The notes under the pieces: model-generated | Seen by the model: only the letters and a program-made list of their open reading frames with translations | The model's database searches: none | Told to the model about the DNA's origin: nothing | Translations under genes and position numbers: made by a program | Shown here: piece after piece, positions 6,928 to 7,423 of the stretch | How the letters are laid out: each line of letters begins with the position of its first letter | How positions within the stretch are numbered: the stretch's first letter is position 1 | Origin: an uncultured Muribaculaceae bacterium | GTDB taxonomy: Bacteria > Bacteroidota > Bacteroidia > Bacteroidales > Muribaculaceae | Length of the DNA stretch: 7,423 nt | NCBI GenBank assembly: GCA_910585285.1 | Contig: CAJUDL010000083.1 | Coordinates: 506-7,928 of the forward strand | Reading direction: 5' to 3'

Positions 6928-7191
6928 TTAGACGGAGATTATGGATTTGCCGAAAAATGCCGATAGCATGGCAAGTGTGGAGACAGTGAAATTATGCTGT
7001 CCGCTCAGCCATCGTGTTATCTCGCTCGGGCGTTTACCTATCTGGTCGGCAAACTGCTTCTTTGAAAGTCCGCGCTCCTGCATAAGGGCAACGATTTTAT
7101 TGGAGATTGCGAAAGACAGGTTAATTTCTTCCTTTATTTCAGGTGGCACCTGACTAACCATTTCCCGGTATCTGTTTCTAATATCCTTCAT
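6928..7191 (-). CDS. XRE-family HTH protein, HigA-like antitoxin
   Basis: This 87-residue protein has a Cro/C1-type helix-turn-helix, with the core SKKQFADQIGKRPSEITRWLSGQHN at about residues 43-67 within a domain spanning roughly 28-82. The N-terminal 25 residues are charged and helical, as in many HigA-type antitoxins. Its ATG (7189-7191) overlaps the TGA stop of the preceding gene as ATGA, so the two are translationally coupled. Toxin-first order with an XRE antitoxin second is the HigBA arrangement. It would be expected to neutralise the upstream product and to repress the pair's own promoter, which lies outside the window. It converges on the TSCPD gene with about 60 bp between the stop codons and no obvious terminator. 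Confidence 0.87.
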   Translation of the reverse strand: MKDIRNRYREMVSQVPPEIKEEINLSFAISNKIVALMQERGLSKKQFADQIGKRPSEITRWLSGQHNFTVSTLAMLSAFFGKSIISV

Positions 7192-7423
7192 AGCTTAAAT
7201 GTTTTGTCGGTTTCGATTGTCTTGGATGTTACTGTTACGGTTCCGTCACGTTGCCCCTCTTTCAGCAGTTCTTCAAATTTTTGTAATGTAAGGACATATC
7301 CACGCAACGAATCATCTTCCTCATATGTCCGCGAGTTTTTGACACCTCCGTTGCCGAGAACAAGAATCCGGTCGGAGAGACGCAGACAGTATAGACGGAG
7401 TTTTGAGCGAAGCACAGGAAGAG
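7188..7423 (-). CDS. Probable toxin partner of the XRE antitoxin (5' end beyond window)
   Basis: The minus-strand frame is open from the right edge to TGA at 7188-7190, giving about 78 visible codons. A GTG at 7413-7415 is probably not the real start, because the reading frame continues upstream (CTT CCT before it) and the protein begins mid-domain. The core LRLYCLRLSDRILVLGNGGVK, at about 8-28 residues from that GTG, resembles a small Bacteroidetes protein family that sits upstream of XRE antitoxins. In such proteins the segment forms beta strands of a RelE/HigB-like fold; that structural reading is my inference. The C-terminal part (YVLTLQKFEELLKEG) is helical and charged. The ATGA overlap with the antitoxin gene supports a toxin role. 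No catalytic residues can be assigned from the fragment. Confidence 0.65.
   Translation of the reverse strand, partial: LPVLRSKLRLYCLRLSDRILVLGNGGVKNSRTYEEDDSLRGYVLTLQKFEELLKEGQRDGTVTVTSKTIETDKTFKL

Overview
The window is chromosomal DNA from a member of the Bacteroidota, most likely the order Bacteroidales and possibly a Muribaculaceae-like gut organism. This is inferred from three things: the gene families (a long PiT transporter with a cytosolic tail, an outer-membrane beta-barrel protein of the TonB-receptor-like type, a toxin-first HigBA-like pair), the absence of clear Shine-Dalgarno sequences, and two perfect matches to the Bacteroidetes -7 promoter consensus TAnnTTTG. I cannot name the species from sequence alone.

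Layout, left to right. Positions 1-1934 (minus) hold the first 644 codons of a PiT-type inorganic phosphate transporter that runs off the left edge. Positions 1935-2261 are a gene-free, AT-rich spacer made largely of inverted repeats: a nested cruciform-like structure (1992-2101) and a pair of 30-nt inverted, self-complementary repeats (2098-2127 and 2210-2239). Positions 2262-6504 (minus) form a three-gene set in the transcription order OmpR-family response regulator (5836-6504), membrane sensor histidine kinase (4470-5861, overlapping the regulator) and outer-membrane beta-barrel protein (2262-4352, 117 bp after the kinase). Positions 6505-6619 are a divergent promoter region with a perfect 17-bp inverted repeat that carries a TAAATTTG box facing outward on each side. 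Positions 6620-6868 (plus) hold a small TSCPD-domain protein whose last residues appear frameshifted by loss of one C. Positions 6928-7423 (minus) hold an XRE-family antitoxin preceded by the C-terminal part of a probable toxin, with ATGA overlap; the toxin runs off the right edge.

Working model. The regulator and kinase form a two-component system acting at the inner membrane. The beta-barrel protein is probably its co-transcribed target or its partner at the outer membrane; this is inference from gene order. The phosphate transporter, the TSCPD protein and the toxin-antitoxin pair look like independent neighbours. I found no CRISPR array, tRNA, rRNA, transposase or phage gene. Nothing here clearly amounts to a new system. 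The most unusual items are the symmetric divergent promoter repeat, the frameshifted TSCPD gene and the structured repeat block at 1992-2239.
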